NCBI RefSeq assembly: GCF_040869045.1
Contig: NC_090323.1
Span: 175,110,083 to 175,174,082, forward strand
Length of the DNA stretch: 64,000 bases
Origin: Eurosta solidaginis
Taxonomy: Eukaryota > Arthropoda > Insecta > Diptera > Tephritidae
Direction of reading: 5' to 3'
Part shown: positions 1-11,211 of the stretch, piece by piece
Numbering within the stretch: the first letter of the stretch is position 1
Layout: each line of letters starts with the position of its first letter
The notes under the pieces: generated by a model
The model's database searches: none
Told to the model about the DNA's origin: nothing
The model's input: only the letters and a program-made list of their open reading frames with translations
Made by a program: the position numbers and the translations under genes

Positions 1-922
1 GTCCCTTCCAGCCAAATGTTCTGCATTAATATCTTAGCTACGATGATAACTGGAGCAAGCCAGCCTAAAGGGTCGAAGAGTTTGGCGATGGCCGATAGGA
101 TCGCCCTTTTTGTTAAGATGTCTTGGTTTTCGATTGGTTTCGCTGTGAAATAGAAATAGTCGGAATGCGCGTTCCAACGGATGCCTAGGGTTTTTACCAT
201 GCTCACGTCCTCGAATTCCAGAAAGTCTTCCGTAAGCCTGTGAGGTTTGGGTATGCCCTGTAGTATCCTACTGCAGTTGGATGTCCACTTCCGCAGAGGG
301 AATCCTGCTGACTTTAATGCAGCTGTGATTTCATCGCGGGCCGCGATTGCTGCCTCGATGCTATGTCCCCCTGCAAGGACGTCATCGACGTACATACTGT
401 TTCGCAAGATATGCGCTGCGGTTGGCAGAGACGCCTCGACGTCATCAGCAAGTTGATGTAGGGTTCTGATCGCTAGATAGGGGGCACAATTTACCCCAAA
501 GGTTACCGTGTTGAGTTCAAACACGCTGACAGGGTCCTCTGCTTTGAGTCGAAAAACTATTCTTTGGTATTGGGTTTGATTTTCCTTTACCCAAATTTGC
601 CTGTACATCTTCTCAATGTCGCTATTGAAGACGTACTTGTAGAATCTCCATCGGAGGAGCAGTATTGTTAAGTCGGATTGCAGTACTGGGCCGGTGTGTA
701 GAACATCGTTCAGGCTTCTGCCATTGGATGTCGGGCACGACGCGTTGAATACGACCCTTACTTTAGTCGTTGTGCTTTCTTCTTTGATCACCGCATGATG
801 CGGTAAGAAATAGCAATCAGTTGATTGTGGTGGTACTACGGTGTGCACCTTAGTCATGTGCCCTAACGTGACATATTCTGTCAGTACCCTATTGTATTCC
901 ATCTGTAGGGCCGGGGTCTTGG
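1..922 (-). pseudogene. BEL/Pao reverse transcriptase segment, runs off the window
   Basis: Read on the minus strand, this stretch encodes the reverse transcriptase part of a BEL/Pao polyprotein. The catalytic Tyr-Val-Asp-Asp lies at about 382-393. Upstream of it (about 700-770) is the family's Val-Val-Phe-Asn-Ala motif, and near 60-110 is the Leu-Phe-Asp-Pro-Leu-Gly motif that follows the palm. It continues the gag-protease frame on its right, but the join near 960-1020 is frame-shifted: the upstream frame runs into an out-of-frame stop at 923 and the expected linker between protease and RT looks partly deleted. RNase H, integrase and the 3' LTR would lie left of the window. No long open frame spans the segment, so I call it a decayed pol. 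Family assignment rests on several motifs and is firm; exact break positions are approximate. Confidence 0.82.
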
Positions 923-2998
923 CTAGGCGCGTCTCGTTCCGATAGAACTGAGAGCAGACGCTCTTGAGAGATGGGCCCAAACAGACGGTTTTTGGGAAGC
1001 TGAATTCCTTTCCGTTGTGTTTTTATATAGTGCCTCGCAATAGGCATTATCTTCGGTCAGGGCCTTTTTTGTAGGTACGTTTTCAAGTTCCCAGAAAGCG
1101 GCTAGCTGCTTGTCTAGGCTAATTTCATTGAAAAAGGATACTCGTGTATTGGTTGGGTGAGGTGCATCTGCACGACCGGTTAAAATCCAACCGAAGACGG
1201 TTTCTTGGGCGAGAAGCGTATTTAGGACGTTCTTCCGTATACCGTTTAGTATGATCTGGGGATAAATATCGCCTCCAAGTATGAGGTCGACTGGTTCATT
1301 AATGAAGAACCTCTTATCCGCCAGAATCAGATCAGGGAATGCTTGCCGAGTCGTTGCGCTCACTTGGCAAGTCGGAAGGTCCCCTGTTAATTGAGGCAGG
1401 ACTAGGGCCACCGTATGGATGCTTACTAAGGGGTCTGTAAGCGAACCTAAGTTAATTGAGCATGATTCCTTTACCTGTGCAGATGGTGTATTATTTATTC
1501 CTGACACCTGCACATGCAAACGTTTGGACGGAAGGTTTATTCGCTTCTTTAGTCTTTCAGTTATGAAAGAGCATTCGGACCCAGAGTCTATCAGCGCTCT
1601 GGCGGAAAATTTCACCCCGTTGTACATTATGTGAACCCGCGCTGTTCCTAATAACACCCCTTTAGTGGTGTTAGCATGACACGAAGAGACGTTATTAGTA
1701 TTATCTTGTCTTTTTTCAGACTCCATCCTTGCCCTAGCCTGCTGTGAGGTTGAAGGTGAATTGTCGGTGGCGTTTTGAGTCCACCTTTGAGGAGTTGTCT
1801 TTGGTTGTGCTGTCGGAAGATGGAGCAAGGTGTTGTGCCTTGCGTGGCACGTGCTGCAATTGAATTGGCTAGTGCATCGTGTCACGGTGTGTCCACCCGA
1901 CAGACAATTCAGACAATAACTATTGTTTTTGATAAATTCGATTTTGCCTGACGTGGACAACCTACGGAATTTTTGGCAATTTCGTAATTTGTGCTCCGTA
2001 CTGTTGCACATCTTACATGCCGACTTTGGTACGCTTGCTTGGTAAACCCCAAGTTTCGTAGAATTTTCCCTAGAATTCGAACTCTGACTTTTGGGTGTTT
2101 TTGTTGTTTTATTACCCCTCAGATCGGAAACCGTCTCCAATGTCTGGAAGCGATTGGACAGGAATTTGTCCATATCCTCCCATTTCGGAATATCTGTTTT
2201 CCGTTCTACGGTCTGTTCCCAAAGAGCCAGTGTAGATTCAGGGAGTTTTGTGGAGCATAAGTAAGTTATAATTGCGTCCCAATTTGTGATGTCAATATTA
2301 TGACATTGTAGCGCAGAAATGCAATTGTTGATCTCACGTTGCAATTTTTTAATTGATGTTCCACACTCCTGCTCGACTGCCGTCAGATTAAATAAAAGTT
2401 TTAATTGTGTGTTGACGAGGATACGTTTATTTTCGTACCTGTCGCTTAGATTCTTCCAGGCGGTTGCAAAACCCTCGTTTGTTAATGAGCACCTGCCCAC
2501 TATTTCTTTTGCCTCCCCTTGCGTTTTTTGCTTCAAATAGTATAATTTCTCGACATCTTTCAGATCGGTATTGTGGATGTATATCGCCGTGAACATATCT
2601 CGAAAAGCTGGCCAGGAGAGGTAGTCGCCTTTAAATACATCGGTGTCACAAGGCGGCAGCCGCATTTTATGTCCACGGCGCGAGGAGTCTTCCTCCTTTG
2701 CTTCATCTTTCGCCGGCTGTGGGGTGATAGCTTCGGCTTCAGCCGCCACAGCAGACATGCATTGCAGGTAGCATGCAAAGCAACTTTTATTTTTCTTTCT
2801 TAATGAGCTGAGCTCGTCTTTGGACAGTTCAGAATTGCCGAGAAGACTTTCATATGTGGACTTGGTCTTCTTCCATAGTGCCCTTAGCTCCTCTTGCAGT
2901 AGTGCAATGGTGTGCTTGTTCCGGGATTCGGCCGGGGTGGAGTTGAACTCTTGTTCAAACTCCACTATGGAATCAGCCAATCTAATATAAGTCTCCAT
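923..2998 (-). CDS. BEL/Pao Gag-protease polyprotein, 691 codons
   Basis: First part of a BEL/Pao polyprotein. Residues about 1-90 are helical and charged. About 100-270 match the Gag-like DUF1759 region (Phe-Lys-Gly-Asp near residue 120). About 335-400 hold Cys/His zinc knuckles (Cys-x2-Cys-x4-His-x4-Cys and a following Cys-rich stretch). About 455-600 form the DUF1758 aspartic protease, with Asp-Ser-Gly at the active site. The ATG at 2998 is followed by an unbroken frame; the next domain, RT, is in another frame to the left. The last ~35 residues, after the Cys-Glu-Ala-Leu-Tyr segment, read out of frame. The product would form particles and process the polyprotein in the cytoplasm. The upstream side is an unusually long leader and the LTR at 4964-5521. 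Length and domain order are normal for the family up to the break. Confidence 0.9.
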   Translation of the reverse strand: METYIRLADSIVEFEQEFNSTPAESRNKHTIALLQEELRALWKKTKSTYESLLGNSELSKDELSSLRKKNKSCFACYLQCMSAVAAEAEAITPQPAKDEAKEEDSSRRGHKMRLPPCDTDVFKGDYLSWPAFRDMFTAIYIHNTDLKDVEKLYYLKQKTQGEAKEIVGRCSLTNEGFATAWKNLSDRYENKRILVNTQLKLLFNLTAVEQECGTSIKKLQREINNCISALQCHNIDITNWDAIITYLCSTKLPESTLALWEQTVERKTDIPKWEDMDKFLSNRFQTLETVSDLRGNKTTKTPKSQSSNSRENSTKLGVYQASVPKSACKMCNSTEHKLRNCQKFRRLSTSGKIEFIKNNSYCLNCLSGGHTVTRCTSQFNCSTCHARHNTLLHLPTAQPKTTPQRWTQNATDNSPSTSQQARARMESEKRQDNTNNVSSCHANTTKGVLLGTARVHIMYNGVKFSARALIDSGSECSFITERLKKRINLPSKRLHVQVSGINNTPSAQVKESCSINLGSLTDPLVSIHTVALVLPQLTGDLPTCQVSATTRQAFPDLILADKRFFINEPVDLILGGDIYPQIILNGIRKNVLNTLLAQETVFGWILTGRADAPHPTNTRVSFFNEISLDKQLAAFWELENVPTKKALTEDNAYCEALYKNTTERNSASQKPSVWAHLSRASALSSIGTRRA

Positions 2999-3264
2999 TG
3001 ATTTTATTAATTTGAATATTTTGTCTCTTTGAAGGTGTCGAGCTCGGAGGTAAACGACTTAGTGGCTTTGGTGTCAATGCAACCACAACAAAAAATTATA
3101 AGAGTGTTTTCGTTTTTGCTGTGATTGCGCTGTATAAGTAAAAGCTTTAGGAACACACGAATTCTGATTGAATGTGTTAACACAGATAGCAATCTTATGT
3201 GAATAGTGCTAAGCAAAAATTTAATCAAATGTAAATTATGCCGTGTATGTAATGTGGCCGGTGA

Positions 3265-3900
3265 TATGAACCACTTATAGAAATCCTCACGAGGATTGTG
3301 CAAGCCACAGATAGAAATCCTGACGAGGATTTAATGTGTATGCAGTGATATGGAAATAAACACAAATAGAAATCCTGACGAGGATTTAGTGTGTATAAAA
3401 TGATATAAATGTAGTGATATGCAGCACAGATAGAAATCCTGACGAGGATTTAATGTGTATGCAGTGATATGGAAATAAACACAGATAGAAATCCTGACGA
3501 GGATTTAGTGTGTATAAAGTGATATAAATGTAGTGATATGCAGCACAGATAGAAATCCTGAGGTTCTAGTCGGTGCAAAGTGATATTAAGCACGGATAGA
3601 AGTCCTGAAAGGATTTAATGTGTCTACAGTGATATGCAATGCAGAGAAGAGAATCGTCTGCAAATATTTAATGTGTCTTAACAGGTGTGTTGGACACAGA
3701 TAGAAATATTTTGAAACTTAGCGTGTTTAAAAAAAATTAAAAACGCAGATGGTAATCCCAATGTGGATATAGTGTAAAATGTGAACCACAGATAAAAAAT
3801 CCCAATGAGGATTTAATGTGAAACACAAATAGAAAATCCCAATGAGGATTTAATGTGAAACACAGATAGAAATCCTGACGAGGATTAAATGTGTATACAA
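3265..3900 (-). repeat. hairpin-forming minisatellite in the BEL leader
   Basis: Around ten copies of a ~59-bp unit containing AAATCCTGACGAGGATTT, itself a 6-7-bp stem with a short loop. Two copies pair into a ~118-bp higher-order unit repeated almost exactly at about 3307-3424 and 3425-3543. Later copies (3555-3880) are diverged, with AAATCCCAATGAGGATTT variants. Every copy can fold locally, so the RNA leader would carry a series of small hairpins. Confidence 0.85.
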
Positions 3901-4499
3901 AGTGAAAGTGAACGCTGAGTATTCCCGAGTAGCCAACCAGGGATCTTTCCCAATATAAAAAATAAATTTGTTTATCCAACTTACTGTGGAAAATTACGAT
4001 TTAAAGTATTTATTAAGAAAAAAAAGTGATAAAGATACAGCTATATAATATAAAACTCAGTATAAATTGTGTGATCAAGCCACTAGCCACCCAACGTAGT
4101 GATACTTTTTTGGCTTTTGGTAATATTTCAGCTCGCGAACTGATTACCAAAGTGAATTCTGTGATAGACAAGCTAAGGCTATCAACCAAGTGAAATTATG
4201 GTTCCTGCCTGGGAAGTTTGTCAACGTATGTGACGATGAGGGGGTACAACACAGTGCAGTGATGAGTGTGAAAGAAAAAACTAAAAAAAATTCACTGACT
4301 GTCTGCCTTGAGCGGTGTCGAGTAACCCTTACCACTGGTGGGGGGAATTACCCGATCGTCAAAAGGCGTTGTGTGCTTAAAAAACACGAAATTTAGCAAT
4401 TTCACTTGCTTTGCCTTGCATCAATCACAGAGTGCACCTTTTTACGTGAATCACGTACATAAAAAAAAGTTTGTGAAACCAAGCAACCACGTACGTACC

Positions 4500-4800
4500 T
4501 TAAGTTTTTATGTGTTGATGTGAAGTGATGATAATGTGTTTTCGATGTGATGCGAATGGACTGTATGTGATGTAGACGATGTGATGAACTAGGTAATGTG
4601 ATGATGTGATGTGATTAACTGTGGGATGTTGTATGTGAACTTGACGAGTGTACTGCGATATTGAAAATGTATGATGTGCTGTTGACTGTAATGGACTGTA
4701 TGATGTTATGACCTGTGATGATCAATGGATTGTATGTTATAATAGACTGTATGATGTGATGATTTTATGGCAGTGTGTGTGTTGTGTGATAGCGAGTTGC
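4500..4800. repeat. TG/GATG-rich low-complexity tract
   Basis: Irregular repetition of gatgtgatg, tgtatgatg and ctgtatg words over about 300 bp. It is not a clean microsatellite and lies inside the BEL leader. No coding signal. Confidence 0.6.
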
Positions 4801-4963
4801 CAAAATGTTGTGCTAGTTGGTTTTGTTTCGCTGATTACTTCTTCCAATTTAACACTTTTATAAATTTGCTAATATTTTCCAATTATTCCGCTGCGTTGAT
4901 TCTGTGTTGTCTTCAAATTTTTGATTTTCTCGGCGCGTAAGGACCAATGTTTTGCGGGGGGAA

Positions 4964-5521
4964 TGTGGCACCCTTGTCGTAGGGCGCGATCGCACGCAAA
5001 TATAAGAAATAAAAAGAGAAGAATTAATACCGAGTAGTTACAATTTATTTATAAAAGATAAATATTTCACAATATTTGTTCATGCAGGTGAAGCACTCAC
5101 AGACTTCCTGTTCGTCAGGAAAGCTAATTATTTCACAGTATACTCGCAATTCAAAGCGTACAATTCTAATGTTATTAATCCAAATGCGCATGGATGAGCG
5201 CGATAAAGCTTCAGAAAAAGTTATATTGATTAAAGAGCAAAATTAATGAAATCGACAACTCACTCCTGGTAAATTCACATTTATGGAAACTATTAATTTG
5301 CGAATATTAATTACAATGACAAAATCGCAACTTAGTAAAAATGAAAAATGTCGAAAATGGTTGGTTTATACTACTCACCTGGGGCTAGCTGCTGGCTCGT
5401 GAACGTTCCAAAATAGAAAGAAAGTTTAAAAAACGAAAAAGGTCCGCACCACCTGCCGATAGCTAACTTTCGTCGAGTTTTCCCCTTTAAAGTTAGCGCT
5501 CGGCAGGGGTGGGCCGTTACC
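4964..5521 (-). mobile_element. 5' LTR of the minus-strand BEL/Pao element (probable)
   Basis: On the minus strand the block ends ...GGTGCCACA directly before a C-rich internal edge. It begins near GGTAACGGCCCACCCC, one base away from a canonical TGTAACGG start, so the outer edge is probably mutated. It sits where the 5' LTR of the adjacent gag should be and contains a large inverted repeat at 5444-5513. The partner LTR is outside the window, so neither the ends nor a target duplication can be confirmed. The 68 bp between it and the satellite (5522-5589) show no feature beyond a degenerate satellite-like start. Confidence 0.55.
5444..5513. repeat. inverted repeat, ~26-bp arms, 18-nt loop
   Basis: The left arm (5444-5470) begins CCGCACCACCTGCCGATAGC. 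The right arm (5489-5513) is its near-complement, ending GCTCGGCAGGGGTGGG. It lies at the outer edge of the putative BEL LTR and could form a stable hairpin. Confidence 0.8.
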
Positions 5522-5589
5522 GGTAAATACTAAAATTGCCAAAAGTGTACATTAGGGTGGTAGCGAATATTTAGGCTGGTGGCCTAAAC

Positions 5590-8500
5590 AAAAGGCTTTT
5601 GACCAATCAAATAAAATGTAGCGAATTTTAGTTAACACTTTTGAATAACAACAAAAGTTCCACGTAAGTCAATAGGAAATACATTTTGTTTACTGTTATG
5701 TTTTCTTTTTTGTTTATGAAGAAAGTGTTTACACACTGACATATGGCTTTATAACAATAGTTAATTAGTTAAAAATTAGAGTTGTTTGCTGCGTAAAATC
5801 ACTAAATGCCATCAGATCTGAAGATGGAAAATTTTTAGGCTAGTTTGATTATATTTACGACTTATGGCGTTTCAAATGTTTTTGAGTAATTAAAGGCTTT
5901 TTACTAATCAAATAAAATGTAGCGAATTTTAGTTAACACTTTTGAATAACAACAAAAGTTCCACGTAAGTCAATAGGAAAAACATTTTGTTTACTGTTAT
6001 GATTTCTTTTTTTGTTTATGAAAAAAGTGTTTACACACTGACATATGGCTTTATAACAATAGTCAATTAGTTAAAAATTAGAGTTGTTTGCTGCGTAAAA
6101 TCACTAAATGCCTCAGATCTGAAGATGGAAAATTTTTAGGCTAGTTTGATTATATTCACGACTTATGGCGTTTCAAATGTTTTTGAGTAATTAAGGGCTT
6201 TTGACTAATCAAATAAAACGTATCGAATTTTAATTACTACTTTTCAATAACAACAAAGGTTCCACGTAAGTCAATAGGAAATACATTTTGTTTACTGTTA
6301 TGATTTCTTTTTTTGTTTATGAAGAAAGTGTTTACACACTGACATATGGCTTTATAACAATAGTCAATTAGTTAAAAATTAGAGTTGTTTGCTGCGTAAA
6401 ATCACTAAATGCCATCACATCTGAAGATGGAAAATTTTTAGGCTAGTTTGATTTTATTCACGACTTATGGCGTTTCAAATGTTTTTGAGTAATTAAGGGC
6501 TTTTGACTAATCAAATAAAATGTAGCGAATTTTAATTAACACTTTTGAATAACAACAAAGGTTCCACGTAAGTCAATAGGAAATACATTTTGTTTACTGC
6601 TATGATTTATTTTTTTGTTTATCACGAAAGTGTTTGCAAACTGACATATGGCTTTATAACAATAGTTTAATGACTTAAAAATTAGAGTTTTTTTCTGCGT
6701 AAAATCAATAATTGCCATCAGATCTGAAGATGGAAAATATTTGGGCTAGTGTGATTATATTTACGACTTATGGCGTTTCAAATGTTTCTGAGTAATTAAA
6801 GGCTTTTGACTAATCACATAAAACGTAGCGAATTTTAATTAACACTTTTGAATAACAACAAAGGTTCCACGTATGTAAGTCAATAAGAAATACATTTTGT
6901 TTACTGTTATGATTTTTTTTTGTTTATGAAGAAAGAGTTTACACACTGACATATGACTTTATAACAATAGTTTAATTAGTTAAAAATTGGAGTTGTTTGC
7001 TTCCTAAAATCACTAAATGCCATCAGATCTGAAGATGGAGAATTTTTAGGCTAGTTTGATTATGTTTACGACTTATGGCGTTTCAAATGTTTTTGAGTAA
7101 TTAAGGGCTTTTGACTAATCAAATAAAATGTAGCTAATTTTAATTACCATTTTTGAATAACAACAAAGGTTCCACGTAAGTCAATAGGAAATACATTTTG
7201 TTTACTGTTACGATTTCTTTTTTTGTTTATGACGAAAGTATTTGCACACTGACATATGGCTTTATAACAATAGTTTAATGGCTTAAAAATTAGAGTTGTT
7301 TCCTGCGTAAAATCACTAAATGCCATCAGATCTGAAGATGGAAAATGTTGGGGCTAGTGTGATTATATTTACGACTTATGGCGTTTCAAATGTTTTTGAT
7401 TAATTAAAGGCTTTTGACTAATAAAATAAAATGTAGCGAATTTTAATTACTACTTTTCAATAACAACAAAGGTTCCACGTAAGTCAATAGGAAATACATT
7501 TTGTTTTCTGTTATGATTTCTTTTTTTGTTTATGAAGAAAGTGTTTACACACTGACATATGGCTTTATAACAATAGTTTAATGAATTAAAAATTAGAGTT
7601 GTTTGCTGCGTAAAATCACTACATGCCATCAGATCTGAAGATGGAAAATTTTTAGGCTAGTTTGATTATATTTACGACTTATGGCGTTTCAAATGTTTTT
7701 GAGTAATTAAGGGCTTTTGACTAATCAAATAAAACGTATCGAATTTTAATTTCTACTGTTGAATAACAACAAAGGTTCCACGTAAGTCAGTGGGAAATAT
7801 ATTTTGTTTGCTGTTATGATTTCTTTTTTTTTTTTGTTTATGACGTAAGTGTTTACACACTGACATATGGCTTTATAACAATAGTTTAATGAATTAAAAA
7901 TTAGAGTTGTTTGCTGCGTAAAATCACTAAATGCCATCAGATTTGAAGATGGACAATTTTTAGGCTAGTTTGATTATGTTTACGACTTATGGCGTTTCAA
8001 ATGTTTTTGAGTAATTAAGGGCTTTTGACTAATCAAATAAAACGTATCGAATTTTAATTACTACTTTTCAATAACAACAAAGGGTCCACGTAAGTCAATA
8101 GGAAATACATTTTGTTTACTGTTATGATTTCTTTTTTTGTTTATGAAGAAAATGTTTACACACTGACATATGGCTTTATAACAATAGTCAATTAGTTAAA
8201 AATTAGAGTTGTTTGCTGCGTAAAATTACTAAATACCATCAGACCTGAAGATGGACAATTTTTAGGCTAGTTAACTAATCACATAAAACGGAGCGAATTT
8301 TAATTAACACTTTTGAATAACAACAAAGGTTCCACGTATGTAAGTCAATAAGAAATACATTTTGTTTACTGTTATGATTTTTTTTTTTTGTTTATGAAGA
8401 AAGAGTTTACACACTGACATATGACTTTATAACAATAGTTTAATTAGTTAAAAATTGGAGTTGTTTGCTTGCTAAAATCACTAAATGCCATCAGATCTGA

Positions 8501-9847
8501 AGATGGAGAATTTTTAGGCTAGTTTGATTATGTTTACGACTTATGGCGTTTCAAATGTTTTTGAGTAATTAAAGGCTTTTGACTAATCAAATAAAACGTA
8601 GCGAATTTTAATTACTACTTTTCAATAACAACAAAGGTTCCACGTAAGTCAATAGGAAATACATTTTGTTTACTGTTATGATTTCTTTTTTTGTTTATGA
8701 AGAAAGTGTTTACACACTGACATATGGCTTTATAACAATAGTTTAATGAATTAAAAATTAGAGTTGTTTGCTGCGTAAAATCACTACATGCCATCAGATC
8801 TGAAGATGGAAAATTTTTAGGCTAGTTTGATTATATTTACGACTTATGGCGTTTCAAATGTTTTTGAGTAATTAAGGGCTTTTGACTAATCAAATAAAAC
8901 GTATCGAATTTTAATTTCTACTGTTGAATAACAACAAAGGTTCCACGTAAGACAGTGGGAAATATATTTTGTTTACTGTTATGATTTCTTTTTTTTTTGT
9001 TTATGACGTAAGTGTTTACACACTGACATATGGCTTTATAACAATAGTTTAATGAATTAAAAATTAGAGTTGTTTGCTGCGTAAAATCACTAAATGCCAT
9101 CAGATCTGAAGATGGACAATTTTTAGGCTAGTTTGTTTATGTTTACGACTTATGGCGTTTCAAATGTTTTTGAGTAATTAAGGGCTTTTGACTAATCAAA
9201 TAAAACGTATCGAATTTTAATTTCTACTGTTGAATAACAACAAAGGTTCCACGTAAGTCAGTGGGAAATATATTTTGTTTACTGTTATGATTTCTTTTTT
9301 TTTGTTTATGACGTAAGTGTTTACACACTGACATATGGCTTTATAACAATAGTTTAATGAATTAAAAATTAGAGTTGTTTGCTGCGTAAAATCACTAAAT
9401 GCCATCAGATCTGAAGATGGACAATTTTTAGGCTAGTTTGATTATGTTTACGACTTATGGCGTTTCAAATGTTTTTGAGTAATTAAGGGCTTTTGACTAA
9501 TCAAATAAAACGTATCGAATTTTAATTACTACTTTTCAATAACAACAAAGGTTCCACGTAAGTCAATAGGAAATACATTTCGTTTACTGTTATGATTTCT
9601 TTTTTTGTTTATGACGAAAGTGTTTGCACACTGACATATGGCTTTATAACAATAGTTTAATGAATTAAAAATTAGAGTTGTTTGCTGCGTAAAATCACTA
9701 AATGCCATCAGATCTGAAGATGGAAATTTTTTAGGCTAGTTTGATCATGTTTACGATTTATGGCGTTTCAAATGTTTTTGACTAATTAAGGGCTTTTAAC
9801 TAATCAAATAAAACGTATCGAATTTTAATTACTACTTTTCAATAACA
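5590..9847. repeat. ~302-bp satellite array, left part (about 14 monomers)
   Basis: Head-to-tail monomers of about 302 bp, recognisable by GGTTCCACGTAAGTCAATAG, a T-run of variable length followed by GTTTATGA, CACACTGACATATGGCTTTA, GCCATCAGATCTGAAGATGG and CGACTTATGGCGTTTC. Monomers differ by scattered substitutions and T-run length. A variant with an extra TATG in the GTAAG region and GAAAGAG occurs at 6830-7060 and 8290-8530. A short monomer at about 8271 lacks roughly 95 bp (GGCTAGTT joined to AACTAATCACAT). A block repeats at about 1.17-kb spacing (landmark TTTCTACTGTTGAATAAC at 7747 and 8919). The 60-codon minus-strand frames recur once per monomer and are not genes. The array is cut at 9847 by the CR1 element and resumes at 25460. 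Confidence 0.95.
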
Positions 9848-9857
9848 GACTGCCCAG

Positions 9858-10538
9858 TTGCGGCTTTTGGTAGAGGGCGTCTCTCAAAGATTAGATGAAG
9901 TGGAGAAACAAATAAATAAACGTATCGAAGAGGAGATCTCGTTACTTAACAACACTCTGTCTGCCTCATCCACGCAGATTTCTTTGTTGACGGAGAGATT
10001 AGAAAAGTCTGAGTCCGAAATAGAAAATCTCAAAAAAGAGTTGGCGAAAGGATTTCAGCAAAAACTGACTGCTGATATCGCTGCTGATGCTGTCGCTTTT
10101 GGTGTCCCGTATAAGGAGGGCGAAAACCTAAAAAGTATTTTTAACGTGGTGTGCATGTCCATTGATTTTCAGTCACCGCAAATAAGGGACATTTTCCGCA
10201 CGAGACACTCACGTGCAGGCAACAACGGTGCGATTGTGATCAAGTTCCATTCGCCGCTGGATCGCAATCGTACTCTCCGTGCTTTTGGGGAGCACCGTAG
10301 GCGTATGAAAAGCGCTGTTTCTCTGGAACCCCTTGGTATCCAGGGAAACTTCCACCTATACGAGAGCCTTACCAAGGAAAATAGGCTTTTGCTACAAGCG
10401 GCTATCCAATTAAGGCGGCAGGGAAAGCTGCAGGCGGCATTCACGCTCAGTGGCTGCGTCTACGTTAGGCATGGACTTGATACATCCGCACAGCCAACAA
10501 AAGTTACCAGTGAGGGTGATCTGGATCGATTTCGCTAA
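9858..10538 (+). pseudogene. CR1-like ORF1 protein, 5'-truncated
   Basis: About 226 codons of an ORF1 nucleic-acid-binding protein. Residues 1-70 form a Leu/Glu/Lys-rich coiled coil; residues about 75-215 resemble the FP-C (baculovirus FP25K C-terminal-like) domain found in many insect CR1 and Jockey ORF1 proteins, with the Leu-Tyr-Glu-Ser-Leu-Thr and Val-Tyr-Val-Arg segments typical of its end. There is no ATG: the frame is open from the point where the element begins in the satellite, so the N-terminus was lost by 5' truncation on insertion. The intact protein would coat the element RNA. It is followed about 110 bp later by ORF2. Confidence 0.75.
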
Positions 10539-10648
10539 CCTTAAGTTCATATGCTTATTCATTGTTTTTTGTTATGTAAAGATGGCGCAAACATTAATTT
10601 ATTTATTTTTTTCTTTTACTTCGGCTTTGTCTATAACTTACTTTAAAG

Positions 10649-10965
10649 TTGCTTTTAATTGGATTGTACTCAGTGTTTGGAGATTGTAGAAATGCGAATG
10701 GCATTGCGAATAATAGCCTAGCTTTGCTTAATGTCCTATGCAGGCACCATAAAGGTTTCAACGTGGTGCACTTTAATGCGCGTAGTTTATATGGTGAAAA
10801 GATGGATGTAGTCAGAGCGATATTGGAACAATCCGGTGTTGATATCATTTGTGTTTCCGAGACTTGGTTTAAACCTGAAATACTTGATGACCATTTTGGC
10901 ATAAAGGGATACGTACTCTATAGGATGAATAGAAAGGTAAAGAAAGGTGGTGGTGTTGCTATGTA
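10649..10965 (+). pseudogene. CR1-like ORF2, endonuclease N-terminal part
   Basis: Start of ORF2. The Asn-Ala-Arg-Ser-Leu and Ser-Glu-Thr-Trp-Phe motifs (about 10776-10870) are the first catalytic segments of an APE-type endonuclease, which nicks target DNA to prime reverse transcription. No convincing initiator ATG is seen in this frame, so the listed start is only where the frame opens. The coding sequence stops at 10965, where the gypsy LTR begins, and resumes in frame at 22675 once the LTR insert and one copy of the TGTA duplication are discounted. That shows the gypsy element landed in an already complete CR1 gene. Confidence 0.8.
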
Positions 10966-11211
10966 TGTAGGATGGCCTGATGCAAACATAGCCTTAGGCA
11001 ACCAATAACTACAACCCTGTGTGGTAAAACGGAACGGACTGACAAAGTACAGGACAAAAGACTAAAGAGTGACGAAGGTGAATATGAAAGTTTAAGTAAT
11101 TGCGTGACGGTTGAACTGAACGGACGGCTTTGTATATGTATCGAGCGTGCTTAAAACATTGTAATCTTTGTAAAACCGAACTATACTTAATAAATCGAAC
11201 TTTGTGCAAAT
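10966..11211 (+). repeat. gypsy LTR1, 3' end missing
   Basis: Matches LTR2/LTR3 from TGTAGGATG to GTGCAAAT, with three substitutions (10975, about 11050 and about 11141). The last ~46 bp of the LTR and the primer-binding site are absent: a MITE begins at 11212, and beyond the MITE the sequence resumes inside the leader. Confidence 0.92.

Larger units (their letters stand above)
2999..4963 (-). other. long untranslated leader of the BEL/Pao element
   Basis: About 2 kb separate the gag start (2998) from the LTR edge (4964) and contain no credible gene. The stretch holds the hairpin minisatellite at 3265-3900, undistinguished AT-rich DNA at 3900-4500, and a TG/GATG-rich simple region at 4500-4800. 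Short open frames here (for example 3737-3979, minus) only translate the repeat. A C-rich tract and the string TTGGTCCTTACGCGCCG (minus strand, about 4931-4947) lie directly inside the LTR, where a primer-binding site is expected. I could not match it confidently to a tRNA. Confidence 0.65.

Noticed and set aside
3737..3979. 80-codon minus-strand frame with Phe/Tyr-rich repeats
   Set aside because: A translation of the leader minisatellite, not a protein.
4955..4975. GCGGGGGGAA followed by TGTGGCACC as a plus-strand polypurine tract and LTR start
   Set aside because: The adjacent gag and RT are on the minus strand, so this edge is the inner boundary of the 5' LTR. The purine run is better read as part of the primer-side leader.
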